DNA of 64,000 bases from a virus. The stretch spans positions 18,287 through 82,286 of the IMG/VR virus record IMGVR_UViG_3300020020_000026. One strand, given 5' to 3'. The notes below the pieces were generated by a model. That model had not been told where the DNA came from and ran no database searches. It was given only the letters and a program-made list of their open reading frames with translations. This document shows, in pieces, positions 37,470-46,031 of this stretch; within the stretch, counting starts at the first letter, position 1, and each line of letters begins with the position of its first letter. A program made the position numbers and the translations under genes.

Positions 37470-38882
37470 CTACCTCGCCTCAATTTGGAACTGTTCAAAG
37501 AAGTCGCGCATCTGCAGCGGCGGCCCTTCCCGGCCATCCGCCAGGATCGGGATCGCGGTGAAATTGGCGCGGTCGATCTGCCACTTCTGGATCATGCCGG
37601 AAGCACCGGCCGGTCCCCGCTCGCCCTTCTCGCCAGCGAAGCCGCGCTCGCCCTTCGGACCCATCTTCCCCTGGCTTACCAGGAGCTGCCAGCCTGGGCC
37701 GGGGCACGGCCCTGGGGACGCCGTCTTGGCAATGAACGAAGAGCCATTGACAGCCACGATGTCCAACTCTTTGTAAGTTTCCGAATCGGAGAACAGCCCG
37801 CGAACGCGAGGGGAACATCCGTCCACGCCCCCGCGCGCGAGGCATACCCAATCCTTGCCGCTTTCCGGCGGTTCGGCGGTGTCCTTGGTCGCCTGGTAGG
37901 TCGCCCCGGACTTGGTGACGACGTTCCCCGCATAATGAACGCCCGGCTCCCAGACTTTGACGGACGGCAGCATGCCGACAGGGCCACGCTCGCCGCGCTC
38001 ACCGGGTTGGCCGGGCTCCCCGCGCGCACCGGGCAACCCCGGCTCGCCACGCAAGCCCATTTTCCCGATTACGCCGGGCAGGCCCTGATCGCCTTTCTCG
38101 CCTTTCTCGCCACGTTCGCCCTTGATGCTTAAGCCGGGCAGGCCCTGCTCGCCGCGATCCCCCTTCTCGCCGCGCTCGCCGGGTCCGCCCTGAAGGCCCT
38201 GGTCGCCCTTGACGCTGAGCCCCGGAATGCCGGGCTCACCCCGGTCACCCTTTTCGCCCCTCTCGCCCCTCTCACCGGCCGGTCCCTTGATGCTGAGCCC
38301 CGTATCGCCTTTGATGGTCAGCCCCGGCTCGCCCCTCGGGCCGCGCTCTCCCTGCTTGCCCATGAGCCCCGGAGGCCCCGCTTCGCCCCGGTCGCCACGC
38401 TCGCCCTTGATCGACAGGCCTGGTGAACCCTGATCGCCCTGCGGTCCCCGCTCGCCCTTCTCGCCGATCAAACCCTGGAGGCCCTGCGGCCCCGCCTGCC
38501 CGTCTATTCCGGCTGGCCCTTCCGGACCTACCGGCCCTGGCTCGCCGCGCTCTCCCTGGGCACCCGGCAGCCCCTGGGGGCCGATCTCGCCAGGATTTCC
38601 AGGCGCACCGTCTGCACCGGACTTGATGGTCGCAAGCTTCTCGCCCAGCGCCCGGTCAACCTTGGCCTGCAGATCGACAACGATGGCCTTCAGCTCGGCC
38701 ACGGTCGCCCGCGCCTGCGCCTCGATCAGCTCGCGCTCCTTGTCCCACTGCTTGCGGTGCTGGTGGATGACGTGAGCGAGCGCGTCGCGCAGCGCGTCAA
38801 TGGTCGCTTCTGGTATGTGCATCGGCGCGGGAAAGGGCCTCGGTGAGGGAGGTGATGATTCTGAGTTCTGTGGCAACGGCAT
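37470..38882 (-). CDS. collagen-like protein between portal and connector
   Basis: This 470-residue protein has an N-terminal helix/coiled coil (residues about 21-85). About 230 residues of Gly-X-Y repeats follow (GERGERGEKGDRGEPG), with the insert LSIKG repeated several times. A small domain at about 320-360 (WEPGVHYAGNVVTKSGATYQ, then CLA) resembles carbohydrate-binding CBM5/12 modules. A further collagen stretch and a terminal beta domain complete it. It could be a head fibre anchored near the portal vertex or an assembly factor. It overlaps the portal gene by 86 nt, and AAAGGA supports the 38882 start. Confidence 0.75.
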   Translation of the reverse strand: MPLPQNSESSPPSPRPFPAPMHIPEATIDALRDALAHVIHQHRKQWDKERELIEAQARATVAELKAIVVDLQAKVDRALGEKLATIKSGADGAPGNPGEIGPQGLPGAQGERGEPGPVGPEGPAGIDGQAGPQGLQGLIGEKGERGPQGDQGSPGLSIKGERGDRGEAGPPGLMGKQGERGPRGEPGLTIKGDTGLSIKGPAGERGERGEKGDRGEPGIPGLSVKGDQGLQGGPGERGEKGDRGEQGLPGLSIKGERGEKGEKGDQGLPGVIGKMGLRGEPGLPGARGEPGQPGERGERGPVGMLPSVKVWEPGVHYAGNVVTKSGATYQATKDTAEPPESGKDWVCLARGGVDGCSPRVRGLFSDSETYKELDIVAVNGSSFIAKTASPGPCPGPGWQLLVSQGKMGPKGERGFAGEKGERGPAGASGMIQKWQIDRANFTAIPILADGREGPPLQMRDFFEQFQIEAR

Positions 38883-40284
38883 CGCTATGGTCCTTTGCCG
38901 TGATGAATTTTTTCACAGGCGGCTCGTCCTTTTCCGGCTCTTCTTTCTCGCCAGGCTTCGGCTGGTCGAGCTTTGGAGCCAGGGCCGGTGGCGCACCAGC
39001 CGCGCCTGGAGCTGCAGGCATGGCCGGGATCGCTGCAGCCGCGCTGAGCGGGACAACCTGTTGCTGCACGCGCGGCTCGTCGCCATGCTCGACAGCGTCC
39101 AGGCTCTCGGAGGCCCGCGCCTCGTTCGGGGAAAAGATGCCGCCCTGCACCGCCTGGGCGAGCGCCCCGATCCGCTCCTTGAACGCGGACCTGAGCAGCG
39201 CCTTGGTGTCGAATTCCAGGTACTCATCGGGCTGACCCTTCAGCCCAAACAGCAACCCATAGGCGTCCTCGATATGGTTGAGCGCAAAGCCCAGGCCTGA
39301 CGATATCCATTGCATCATCAGTGCTTCGGTCGAGCCGACACCCGTGCCGCTGATACCAAGCACCGCCATCGGAATCCGGAAGGCCAGGGCGATGCGCTCT
39401 TCCGGCACCTTCATCATGTTGGCCAGCTCGGCGTCCCGCGAAGGCGCGGACAGCATCGCGGGCTTCAGGCCGCCGGTCAGGATCGGCGTGCCGCCAGCCT
39501 TCAGTCCCTTCGACTGCTCTTCCCAGCGGTCGCGAATGAACTGCACCTGGTCCTTGTCCAGGATCAGGTCGGTGGTCAGCACCGCGCTCGGCCTGGCCTG
39601 GTTCATGTAGAACTGAATTTGCTGATCGTTGATCGCCTTCGACAGCATGATGTCCTGCATCGCTGAGCCAAGCGGCGTGTCCCCGACAATCGGATAGGGA
39701 TAGCGGCGGCGCGATGAGTGCAGACGGACGTGCAGCACGTCGCGCTGCGGGACGACCAGTTGCTCCTTCACCTGGCGGTCGATGATGCTGTTGCCCGCGA
39801 GCGTGTAGAAAACGTCGCCGGTCGGAGCAACCTGGGGATACGACATGGCCGAATCCATCAGGTGCAGCTCGTCAATCTCGTAACGCTCGTTGCGCAGCGC
39901 CAGCGCATAAGCATTGCCGTCATAGTACAGGTTGCGCGTCAGGTTCATCATGAAGTCTGACGGCGTCTGATAGCCGTTCGGAAAACGCAGGATGCGGGAA
40001 AGCGCGCTGGTGGTAACGCGGTCGCGCCCGTCTTTGTCGTTTGCACGCCAATGATCGCCGGGGCACATCGCAACCGTCTGGGCGTATGCCGACAGGCACG
40101 CCTCGACTATTGCGGATGTGTCGTATCCGGCGGGATTGATGCCGCTCTGCCACCAATTCCACGGCGAGTCGGCAGGCAACCAGCCGCCGGTCACCGGGAG
40201 ATGGTAGGGGCCTCGGTGAACTTCGCCCTCGCCAGCGGCCTTAAGCTGGCGAGGAGCAAAGATTCGCGAGAGAAAGTTGGCCAC
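38797..40284 (-). CDS. portal protein (HK97 type)
   Basis: The 495-residue product carries the phage_portal family pattern: WWQSGINPAGYDTSAIVEAC, LRFPNGYQTPSDFMMNLTRN, LYYDGNAYALALRNERYEID and the C-terminal MKVPEERIALAFRIPMAVLG. It forms the dodecameric ring through which DNA is packaged and ejected. The C-terminal 90 residues are Ala/Pro-rich with an acidic tail that overlaps the next gene. The length is normal for the family. Confidence 0.92.
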   Translation of the reverse strand: MANFLSRIFAPRQLKAAGEGEVHRGPYHLPVTGGWLPADSPWNWWQSGINPAGYDTSAIVEACLSAYAQTVAMCPGDHWRANDKDGRDRVTTSALSRILRFPNGYQTPSDFMMNLTRNLYYDGNAYALALRNERYEIDELHLMDSAMSYPQVAPTGDVFYTLAGNSIIDRQVKEQLVVPQRDVLHVRLHSSRRRYPYPIVGDTPLGSAMQDIMLSKAINDQQIQFYMNQARPSAVLTTDLILDKDQVQFIRDRWEEQSKGLKAGGTPILTGGLKPAMLSAPSRDAELANMMKVPEERIALAFRIPMAVLGISGTGVGSTEALMMQWISSGLGFALNHIEDAYGLLFGLKGQPDEYLEFDTKALLRSAFKERIGALAQAVQGGIFSPNEARASESLDAVEHGDEPRVQQQVVPLSAAAAIPAMPAAPGAAGAPPALAPKLDQPKPGEKEEPEKDEPPVKKFITAKDHSDAVATELRIITSLTEALSRADAHTRSDH

Positions 40285-40287
40285 CGA

Positions 40288-40623
40288 TCAGGACTGCGGC
40301 GTCGTGGCTCGGGTCTGATAGCCAGGCGTGCCAGGAGCAGGCTTGGCCTCCATCTGCTTCCGCCGCTCCTCGTCCTGCTGCTTCTTCTTGGCGGCGGCCT
40401 GCTGCGGATCGCCTGACCCCGGCGGCTGGAAGATCGCGTCAAGCTTGGCCTGATCGTTCTCCTCCTGCGTTGGGGTCGGCGTTTCGTGATCGTAGGCCTG
40501 CTTCACGATCTCTTCCTTGGGGCGCGGCTCGTTGAACTGGTACGGCTGCGTCCGCGCAGGATCGTTGGGACCGCTCACATCGCGGCCGTGACGCTGGTTC
40601 TGGTCTTGCTTCTGGTCGGCCAT
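40288..40623 (-). CDS. hydrophilic hypothetical protein
   Basis: The 111-residue product is highly charged and disordered (DQKQDQNQRHGRDVSG, then Lys/Glu/Gln-rich helix AAAKKKQQDEERRKQME). It has AGGAG upstream and lies 3 nt before the portal gene. Its composition suggests a scaffold-like or internal head factor, but there is no direct evidence. Confidence 0.6.
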   Translation of the reverse strand: MADQKQDQNQRHGRDVSGPNDPARTQPYQFNEPRPKEEIVKQAYDHETPTPTQEENDQAKLDAIFQPPGSGDPQQAAAKKKQQDEERRKQMEAKPAPGTPGYQTRATTPQS

Positions 40624-40652
40624 TTCAATCTCCTGGGTTGATCTTGATCGAG

Positions 40653-40669
40653 TAGGACACTATGTCCTG
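40653..40669. promoter_or_regulatory. isolated operator-like dyad
   Basis: TAGGACA-CTA-TGTCCTG keeps the TAGG-N9-CCT(A) spacing of the accessory-gene operators, here 30 bp upstream of the 40623 start on the minus strand. No good -35 hexamer is visible in either direction. It may be an operator without its own promoter, or a decayed copy. Confidence 0.4.
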
Positions 40670-40737
40670 CCGTTGGCGAGGCGAGGCCCGGTACGGCCCG
40701 GTACGGTCAGGCGAGGCGAGGCAGGGCAGGCATGTTT

Positions 40738-40768
40738 GGAAGGAGGGGTTCGCCCCTCCTTCCTTTTT
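40738..40768 (+). terminator. strong terminator facing the plus strand
   Basis: GGAAGGAGGGG (40738-40748), loop TTCG, CCCCTCCTTCC (40753-40763), then TTTTT. The T tract is in the plus direction, opposite to the capsid operon. On the minus strand the hairpin follows the capsid stop but lacks a T tract. Just upstream on the plus strand lie direct repeats of GGCGAGGCGAGGC and CCCGGTACGG. Confidence 0.75.
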
Positions 40769-40772
40769 CAGT

Positions 40773-42869
40773 CTACCAGGTCACGCCCGCCACGAATGAA
40801 ACGACACCAGCGCGGCGCATCGTCCAGTTCATCGGCAGGATGAGTCGAAGCGCCAGTGAATCCGTCTGGAACATCGAGACGGCGGGAGCCGCGACAACGC
40901 CAGGGGTTCCGGCGGTGCCGATATGCGCAGGCGAGGTGTCCTCCATGTGTAGCGTAGCTTGGTCGCTGATCTCAAACCTCGGATTGTCGCCAGAGATCGA
41001 GACGTAGTCGGCCGCGTCGAGGCACAGCACCGTACCGAGAGGCACGGTCCCGCTCTTGATCACCGGATAGCCCATCAACCGATTGTTGTTGATGTCCGTT
41101 GCGAACGGGAAGAGCCCGCCCGGCACCGGAGGCTGCACGAACCCAATCGACAGCGCCTGTTGCGGGTTCATGATGAAGACCATCGAGCGGACGTTGCCGT
41201 TGGTCGCCGTCAGGATCGAACCGGACAGCCCCTTGAGATCGCCAACGAGGGCGTTGAAGCCGCCGCCTGCGGTCGGGGTCAGGCCGACAACGCCGTTGCG
41301 CAGACCGGCGGGACGAATGGTCGTCGCCGGGTTGGCGTCGAGCAGGATGGTGTCGATGGCGATCTGCGTGTCTTCCTGGATGGCATTGCGCAGAAGGCCT
41401 TCGATGGCGGGCACGGAATGCTCGTCCATCTCCCTCGTCCAAGTCGTAATCACGGCCATCTTTTTCGGAACCATCGAAGTGGTCGTGAACGCGGCCTGAC
41501 GCACCGGGATCGGAGCGCCTTCACCGACGAACGAACCGGCCACGGTCGGCGTCGCCGCTCGGGTCGGCACGTTGATCTTGCCGTTGCGGCCGAAGCTGAG
41601 CTTGAGGCCCATCGCTGACAGCGACGGGTAGACCGAAGACGGCAGAAGGCTCGGCATCAGATCGGCATTGATCTGTTGCACCAGCTCGGCCGCCCAGCCA
41701 GCGACGGTCGTCATCGCCGGGGCGGTCGCCGCCTTCAGCGTGAGATCGCAGATGACCTTGGTGGCTTCATCTTCGCCGTAAATCTTCTGGCGAATCTGAT
41801 CGATGGTAAAGCCAGCGAAGTCCGGAGCCTTGGACAGCGCCTTGATCGTACCGGCGCGGACCAGGAACTCGATGGGGTCGATCTTCTTGGCCGGGAGGTT
41901 GAACGGCCGGGCGCTAGCGGTCGCGCGCAGGGCCACCTTGGTCTTGCCGTTGCCGTTGCCGTTGTCCTCGCTGGACTGTGCGGCCATCTGGGCCTCCGAA
42001 TCTTCCAGGGCCTTGAGCGCCAGCACCTGATCGCTGATGCGCTTGTTCAGCTCCTGGGTGGTCGCGAGATCGGCCTCGGTGACGTTCTCGTCGTCAACCT
42101 TTTCCAGATGCTCGTTCAGTTGGTCCCGCAGCGCGACAATGCGCTGTTGGGTAGCTTCGATGCGTTTCGTAAGGGGTGACATTGTCACTGTCCTTGTGTT
42201 CGGTTTCGACTTGGCTTGCCCGCCGTTGAGACCGCGACGTTCGGCGCTCTGGTCTTTCTCGTTGCCATGCCCGGCAAAGACCATTGCGACGGTGTCGCGG
42301 GAAATCTTGAGCGATTTTGCAATCGCCAGTGCGTTCGGGTTGGCCGGGATCGCGACCAGGGAGGTCTCGACCAGCTCGGCCTGTTTGAATCGGTAGCCGC
42401 CGCTGCCGTCCTTGGTGATCGGCTCCGCCACTCGCGGCAGGAAGCCGACGCTGACCGCCTTCAGAATGTCGGCCTCGATCAGCCGGTGGATTTCATCGAT
42501 CCGTTCGGAGGTGCCCAGCGGCGCTAGGCGCAGCTCGCCGCGCAGCTCGCCGTCCGCGACTTTCAGATTGTGCCACTTGCCGATTGGAAAGTTCGGATTG
42601 TGGTTGAACAGCGCGACCGGATTGCGCTTGAAGTTGACCAAGTCCCAGCCCTCGGCCTCGATGATGTCGCCCATGCGGTCCGGGCTAGCGTCCGACAGGA
42701 TGAAGGTCAGCCCGCCGACATCGGAAACGTGCGTCTTGCGGACGACCTTCTTGGCGGCGCGCTCGTCCCATTGCAGGGCGCACGCCTCCTCGTCCCCGCC
42801 ATCGCTGACGCAATGCTCCATGAATTCTTCGCGGGTATCGAAATCGTCCGGAGAGGCTTTGGTCTTCAT
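40773..42869 (-). CDS. fused prohead protease and major capsid protein
   Basis: The 698-residue product joins two proteins. Residues about 45-190 are an HK97-type S78 protease: His90 (ALFNHNPN), Ser140 (LKAVSVGFLP) and Glu168 (LVETSLVAIPANP). Residues about 230-310 form a coiled-coil scaffold (delta-like) domain. From about residue 320 the HK97 capsid fold follows (AGWAAELVQQINADLMPSLL, MVPKKMAVITTWTREMDEHS, NPQQALSIG). The protease must cut itself out during maturation. The N-terminal EFMEHCVSDGGDEEACALQW motif recurs in the effector-like protein at 56735-58744. Confidence 0.92.
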   Translation of the reverse strand: MKTKASPDDFDTREEFMEHCVSDGGDEEACALQWDERAAKKVVRKTHVSDVGGLTFILSDASPDRMGDIIEAEGWDLVNFKRNPVALFNHNPNFPIGKWHNLKVADGELRGELRLAPLGTSERIDEIHRLIEADILKAVSVGFLPRVAEPITKDGSGGYRFKQAELVETSLVAIPANPNALAIAKSLKISRDTVAMVFAGHGNEKDQSAERRGLNGGQAKSKPNTRTVTMSPLTKRIEATQQRIVALRDQLNEHLEKVDDENVTEADLATTQELNKRISDQVLALKALEDSEAQMAAQSSEDNGNGNGKTKVALRATASARPFNLPAKKIDPIEFLVRAGTIKALSKAPDFAGFTIDQIRQKIYGEDEATKVICDLTLKAATAPAMTTVAGWAAELVQQINADLMPSLLPSSVYPSLSAMGLKLSFGRNGKINVPTRAATPTVAGSFVGEGAPIPVRQAAFTTTSMVPKKMAVITTWTREMDEHSVPAIEGLLRNAIQEDTQIAIDTILLDANPATTIRPAGLRNGVVGLTPTAGGGFNALVGDLKGLSGSILTATNGNVRSMVFIMNPQQALSIGFVQPPVPGGLFPFATDINNNRLMGYPVIKSGTVPLGTVLCLDAADYVSISGDNPRFEISDQATLHMEDTSPAHIGTAGTPGVVAAPAVSMFQTDSLALRLILPMNWTMRRAGVVSFVAGVTW

Positions 42870-42886
42870 GACTCAATCTCCTGGTT

Positions 42887-43162
42887 CTATTTCGTGCGGC
42901 ACTTCAGCGTGCAAGTTTGTTCGCGCGTGCGCCCGGCCGCAGTCGTGATCCGGTTGATCAGTGCGTAATTTTCGCCAGCCGATCCGCCTGACAGCCAGAT
43001 CGTCGTTGTGCTGTCGTCAAACATATCGACGCCTTTGCTGACTCCGGTTGGCACGGTCCACGTCGAGGTGCTGATGACATCGCCAGCCAGCGGCTTGGTC
43101 CAATCAACGACGTAGTCCAGTACTTCGTCCGGGTCTTTCGGGTCGTCCCAGCTCTTCGCCAT
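42887..43162 (-). CDS. head decoration/fibre-adaptor family protein
   Basis: The 91-residue product starts MAKSWDDPKDPDEVLDYVVD and has TTTIWLSGGSAGENYALINR, then ITTAAGRTREQTCTLKC. I know this pattern from small phage proteins next to capsid genes that are annotated as fibre-adaptor or decoration proteins with an Ig-like beta sandwich. It lies just upstream of the capsid gene (17 nt). The precise role is unproven. Confidence 0.75.
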   Translation of the reverse strand: MAKSWDDPKDPDEVLDYVVDWTKPLAGDVISTSTWTVPTGVSKGVDMFDDSTTTIWLSGGSAGENYALINRITTAAGRTREQTCTLKCRTK

Positions 43163-43173
43163 TCGCTATTCTC

Positions 43174-44763
43174 CTAAGCTGCGACCGGCAGACCGCCGCC
43201 TCCGACATCGATGTCGCGGTCGTCTGCCGCGACGGTGATCACCCGGCTTGCTGCCGTGACGACGAGAGTCCGGTTGCTCGCCGCGACGGCGATGATCCGG
43301 CCGCTTGCCGTGATTTCCATCGTGCGGTCGCTGGCGGCGACAGTGATAATCTGGCCGACAGTAGTCGGCGTGACGAACACCTCGCCCAGACCGGACACCG
43401 TGGCTGGCTGCGCCTGCAGGACACCGAAGCCTTCCTGCCGTTGCGTGCCGTAGACCGTGGCCGGTCGCGCGGCTGGTGCGCCAACGCCAACCGATCCGGA
43501 TATGCCCTGGCCTGCGACGGCGGCCACGCCCGCGTGTGCTGCGCCCGCGCCTGTCCACGCGCCCGCGCCCGTGCCGCTGACCAGGGCCACTGAGGCGACG
43601 AGCGTGCCGCTGGCGATCCATCGTATTGAGCCGGTGCCGGTGACCGTGTGGGGCGCGGCGACCAGGGTGCCGGTGCCGTGCCACCTGGCTGAGCCAAACC
43701 CACCCAGCAATGCCTTCGCCGATACCAGGGTGCCGGTGCCAAACGACACCGACAGGCCGGTGGCTGCAATGATCGAGTGCTGCGTCGCGAGCGCGACTGT
43801 GCCGGTCGATGACGACTTGCCGCTGCCGGTGACGACCGAAGGCTGCGCAATGACTGTGCCGATTCCGGCACCGACAATACCGCCACCACCGGAGACGACA
43901 GAGGCTTGCGCAACCAGGGTGCCGGTGCCGGTCGATGACGACTTGCCGACAAACGCAGCGGTGTCCGCCGCTTCAATCGCCGCCAGGGTGGCGCGAAATT
44001 CGACCTTGCCTATGAAGCTCGCGGCATCGGCCGTCTCGACGGCCACCAGCGGACCGCTGAAGACCGTATTGACAACGCTACCGGAGAAACTTGCGACATC
44101 CGCCGCTTCGATCCTTGCCAGCGTGCCGGTGACGATGACCTTGCCAGCGAACGCGGCGGTGTCTGCCGCCTCCGTTGCCGCCAGCGGCCCCCGGACCTCG
44201 ACCTTGCCCGCGAATGTCGCGGCGTCTGACGCCTCAACAGCAACAAGCGGGCCGGTAGCGACGGCAGCCGCCCCGCTGCCGAGAAAGAGCGCTGTATCGG
44301 CCCCTTCGGTAACCGCCAGCGAACCGACGACGGAACTTATGCCGGTGAGGCTTGCGGTGTCCGCTGCCTCGATAACGGCAAGCGTGCCGCGCGTCTCTAT
44401 CTTGCCTGCGAAGCTTGCCGTATCCCCGGCTTCGAGAACGACCAGGGGGCCGCGTACCTCGACCTTGCCTGCGAGGCTCGCGATGTCAGCCGCCTCGACA
44501 ACCGCCAGCGTCCCGCGTGTCTCGACCGTGCCGGTGAATACCGCGCTGTCGGCCGCTTCGGTGACGGCCAGGGTGCCGCTTGTCCGGACCTCGCCCGCGA
44601 GGCTCGCAGTATCCGCCGCCTCCGCTGCCACCAGGGTGCCGGTGACTGCGGCAGCGACTTCTCCAACGACGCCGGAAAGCTCGACCCAGGAGACAACGAC
44701 GCGAGTGTCCCCGGCCACCGCCGGGGCACCGGCTCGCCCAAAGAACAGTTTGAATTGAGCCAT
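43174..44763 (-). CDS. multi-repeat beta structural protein
   Basis: The 529-residue protein is almost all repeats. First there are about 12 units of roughly 20 residues (GTLAVIEAADTASFAGKVET type), then about eight units of GTGTLVAxxSxVSGxG, then four of ITVAASDRTMEI/IIAVAASNRTLVV type. The N-terminus LFFGRAGAPAVAGDTRVV may be the anchor. Such arrays suggest a beta-solenoid or elongated fibre on the head. The first repeat also occurs in 46958-48202. No enzymatic motif is seen. Confidence 0.75.
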   Translation of the reverse strand: MAQFKLFFGRAGAPAVAGDTRVVVSWVELSGVVGEVAAAVTGTLVAAEAADTASLAGEVRTSGTLAVTEAADSAVFTGTVETRGTLAVVEAADIASLAGKVEVRGPLVVLEAGDTASFAGKIETRGTLAVIEAADTASLTGISSVVGSLAVTEGADTALFLGSGAAAVATGPLVAVEASDAATFAGKVEVRGPLAATEAADTAAFAGKVIVTGTLARIEAADVASFSGSVVNTVFSGPLVAVETADAASFIGKVEFRATLAAIEAADTAAFVGKSSSTGTGTLVAQASVVSGGGGIVGAGIGTVIAQPSVVTGSGKSSSTGTVALATQHSIIAATGLSVSFGTGTLVSAKALLGGFGSARWHGTGTLVAAPHTVTGTGSIRWIASGTLVASVALVSGTGAGAWTGAGAAHAGVAAVAGQGISGSVGVGAPAARPATVYGTQRQEGFGVLQAQPATVSGLGEVFVTPTTVGQIITVAASDRTMEITASGRIIAVAASNRTLVVTAASRVITVAADDRDIDVGGGGLPVAA

Positions 44764-44766
44764 CGG

Positions 44767-45081
44767 CTAGGCCGTAGTCGGAATGGACAGAACGAAGTCC
44801 GCCCACTCCTTCGGCACCGTCTGATCTATGCCAACGATGCTCACGACATCCGCATTCATCTCGGTTGCCGACAGCGTGATCTTGACCAGCACCGATCCCG
44901 CTGGCGTGACCACCGGCAACGTCGCCAGGTCCGTCAACGCGCCGCCGTCCTTGCTCACCTTCCAATCGCCGCTGGCAATCGCTGGATCGACTTTGAAGCT
45001 CGCACCGTCAGACGTGCTGGCAAGCGCAACGTATAGAACAAAGTCCTCATTCTTGACCGGCGGGTTATACGGCGCTGCCAT
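44767..45081 (-). CDS. phage head/fibre-associated beta protein
   Basis: The 104-residue product reads YNPPVKNEDFVLYVALAS, then VDPAIASGDWKVSKDGGALT and GSVLVKITLSATEMNADVVS. This one-domain pattern recurs in phages next to head or fibre genes. It is probably an immunoglobulin-like decoration module. It lies 3 nt from the repeat protein and is in the same transcript. Confidence 0.72.
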   Translation of the reverse strand: MAAPYNPPVKNEDFVLYVALASTSDGASFKVDPAIASGDWKVSKDGGALTDLATLPVVTPAGSVLVKITLSATEMNADVVSIVGIDQTVPKEWADFVLSIPTTA

Positions 45082-45084
45082 TGG

Positions 45085-46026
45085 CTACATCCCTATCCCA
45101 AACATCGCCTGCGATTGCGTGCCTTCGCCGTAACTGATCACCCAGATTTCGCCGCGCCCGCCGTTGCCGCCGTTGCCCGCAAAACCGCCATTGGTGCCTG
45201 CGCCGCCCCCACCGCCACCACCGCCGGGAGCGCCGCCGTCGCCACCGACGCCCGTCACAGGACTGCCTGAGCCGCCGCCACCGCCGCCCGATCCGGGATA
45301 ACCATAGCCGGGATAACCCGGAGCGCCGTTGCCGCCTGTCGTGCCACCCGCCGCCGCCAAGCCCAGACGATTTCGCCCGCCAGCACCGCCTGCCCAGTCG
45401 CCCGGCGTGCCCTTGCCACCACCACCGCCACCGCCAGCGCCGCCAGCCACCGCGTCGCCACCAATAAATCCCACTGAACCAGCCCCCGGCGATGCCCCGC
45501 CGCCCGCGCCGCCGAAGGGTCCGACGTTATTGGTGCCGTTTGTCGAGCCGCTGACGACGCCACCGTTGAAGCCCGCAGCACCCTGCGTACCTGTGCCTAG
45601 TCCGCCATTGCTGGCCAGCCCCGCGCCGCCACCACCGCATATCGTTGCGGTCAGCGATCCGCCCGCACCACCGCCGCCGTTGTACGCTGTGAGGTCAACG
45701 CCATTGATGGAGAACCTCGTTGGCGTGCCGCCGCCGGTCCCCGGCGACCCGGCGGTGGTGTCTGTCGCGGCTCCGTTGCCCCCGGTGCCGCCCGGCGAAA
45801 CCGTATAGGTTTCGGTCGCCGCGAACATTGCCGCCGGATAAGTCCTATCGATGAACGCTCCACCGCCCCCACCAGCGCCGCCCGATGCCGCCGACGCTGC
45901 CGCGTCTTTTGCCCCGCCGCCGCCCGGTCCGCCGCCGCCTATCAAGATCAGGCGAATGGTTTGTGCCCACGGCTCCTTCGTCCATGTCGCCGCGCTCCCG
46001 GTCGTGAACTTTTCGACTTTGATCAT
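45085..46026 (-). CDS. Gly-rich adhesin-like protein
   Basis: Start ATG 46026 follows GGGTGA. The product (about 313 residues) has an N-terminal domain (IKVEKFTTGSAATWTKEPWA, then IRLILIGGGG) and long Gly-rich stretches with GGGGAGGS-type motifs. Such glycine-rich repeats form polyglycine-II sandwiches in phage adhesins of the gp38 type. The paralogue 46032-46958 lies directly upstream. The role is inferred to be receptor binding or decoration. Confidence 0.72.
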   Translation of the reverse strand: MIKVEKFTTGSAATWTKEPWAQTIRLILIGGGGPGGGGAKDAAASAASGGAGGGGGAFIDRTYPAAMFAATETYTVSPGGTGGNGAATDTTAGSPGTGGGTPTRFSINGVDLTAYNGGGGAGGSLTATICGGGGAGLASNGGLGTGTQGAAGFNGGVVSGSTNGTNNVGPFGGAGGGASPGAGSVGFIGGDAVAGGAGGGGGGGKGTPGDWAGGAGGRNRLGLAAAGGTTGGNGAPGYPGYGYPGSGGGGGGSGSPVTGVGGDGGAPGGGGGGGGAGTNGGFAGNGGNGGRGEIWVISYGEGTQSQAMFGIGM

Positions 46027-46031
46027 TACGG

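Noticed and set aside
40653-40669. Late promoter at the isolated dyad
   Set aside because: The dyad matches the operator family, but no acceptable -35 is present on the minus strand, so it is listed only as operator-like.
43457-44758. 433-codon plus-strand frame opposite the repeat protein
   Set aside because: Its Ala/Pro/Thr repeats are the mirror of the minus-strand repeats; no SD, and the neighbours are all minus strand.
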